Below, piece after piece: positions 20,573-20,802 of a stretch of 20,802 nucleotides of DNA. This stretch comes from an uncultured Collinsella sp. (lineage in GTDB: Bacteria > Actinomycetota > Coriobacteriia > Coriobacteriales > Coriobacteriaceae): NCBI GenBank assembly GCA_900552755.1, contig USAY01000024.1, forward strand, positions 1 to 20,802. Direction: 5' to 3'. The translations under genes and the position numbers were made by a program. The stretch's first letter is position 1, and each line of letters starts with the position of its first letter. Below the pieces are notes generated by a model, which searched no databases, was not told the DNA's origin, and worked only from the letters and a program-made list of their open reading frames with translations.

Positions 20573-20758
20573 CGCGATGCCGCTCACGGGGGAGGCGCCA
20601 CTCAGAGCAAGCGTGACATTCCTCCCACGCGGCGGGGCGGTCGCGTCAGCAGGCCACGCGACCAAGCCCCGCACTCGTGACAAAGCTCACTGGTGCGCGC
20701 CGTCAGCTCCTGCGATGATGCAATCGTACCGGGCCGCAAACAACAGAAGGGCCGCCTC

Positions 20759-20802
20759 ATGACAGACATCGTCCACGTCGAAAACCTCGTCAAGCGCTAC
20801 GA
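20759..20802 (+). CDS. Start of a probable ABC transporter ATP-binding protein (partial)
   Basis: Only 14 full codons fall inside the window: MTDIVHVENLVKRY. This opening, a short hydrophobic strand followed by 'v.nLvKrY', is the standard first strand and A-loop aromatic residue (Tyr) of ABC-type ATPases. AGAAGGG lies 8 nt before the ATG. It is divergent from the two-component operon across a 198-bp gap, a layout usual for ABC-2 exporters under NarL-type control. The Walker motifs lie outside the window, so the exporter class cannot be told. Confidence 0.65.
   Translation, partial: MTDIVHVENLVKRY

Noticed and set aside
20561..20683. A longer histidine kinase starting at 20683 or at the GTG 10 codons upstream of 20560
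   Set aside because: The extra residues are not membrane-like or conserved in style, no ribosome site precedes either start, and the TACAAT box would lie within the coding region.

Overview
The window looks like a chromosomal segment of a high-GC, anaerobic, Gram-positive gut actinobacterium. Coriobacteriia, most likely Collinsella or a close relative, is my best guess. This is inferred from codon use (strong G/C third positions), an LPXTG wall-anchored adhesin, an Ech-type energy-converting hydrogenase, a 2,4-dienoyl-CoA-reductase/BaiCD-like flavoenzyme and an actinobacterial gene style; no rRNA is present to prove it.

Layout: (1) 1-179 is the 3' end of a probable AAA ATPase with a DUF4143-type tail. 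(2) coaX (type III pantothenate kinase) lies on the minus strand at 281-1054 with its own terminator. (3) An initiator tRNA-Met (1251-1327) has a promoter and terminator and is followed by three tandem palindromic repeats (1416-1633). (4) A 676-residue OYE-type FMN/4Fe-4S/FAD oxidoreductase occupies 1781-3811. (5) An AT-rich gap leads to a lone IS150/IS3 OrfA-like double helix-turn-helix protein (4252-4656). (6) A compact operon (4837-10493) encodes a group 4 [NiFe] hydrogenase in the order A-B-C-D-E-F, with the proton-pumping EchA-like and the membrane-anchoring EchB-like subunits fused into one 960-residue protein. (7) A 706-bp gene-free region holds two related ~153-bp nested palindromic elements, each followed by a near-identical 40-bp direct repeat. 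(8) A 2455-residue LPXTG adhesin (11200-18567) has a signal peptide, a von Willebrand A domain and 13 Spy0128/FctA-like isopeptide domains. (9) A convergent NarL-type two-component system (18789-20560, minus) lies beside the first codons of a divergent ABC transporter ATPase (20759 onward).

How the parts work together: the hydrogenase would couple electron flow, probably from reduced ferredoxin, to proton reduction and ion pumping. This fits a fermentative H2-producing gut organism. The large adhesin would be covalently attached to peptidoglycan by a sortase encoded elsewhere. The two-component system probably controls the adjacent ABC transporter. The most unusual material is the fused EchA-EchB subunit with Ala-rich tails on EchC and EchD, the paired nested palindromes before the adhesin, the triple palindrome after the tRNA, and a strong 16-bp dyad in the adhesin promoter region.
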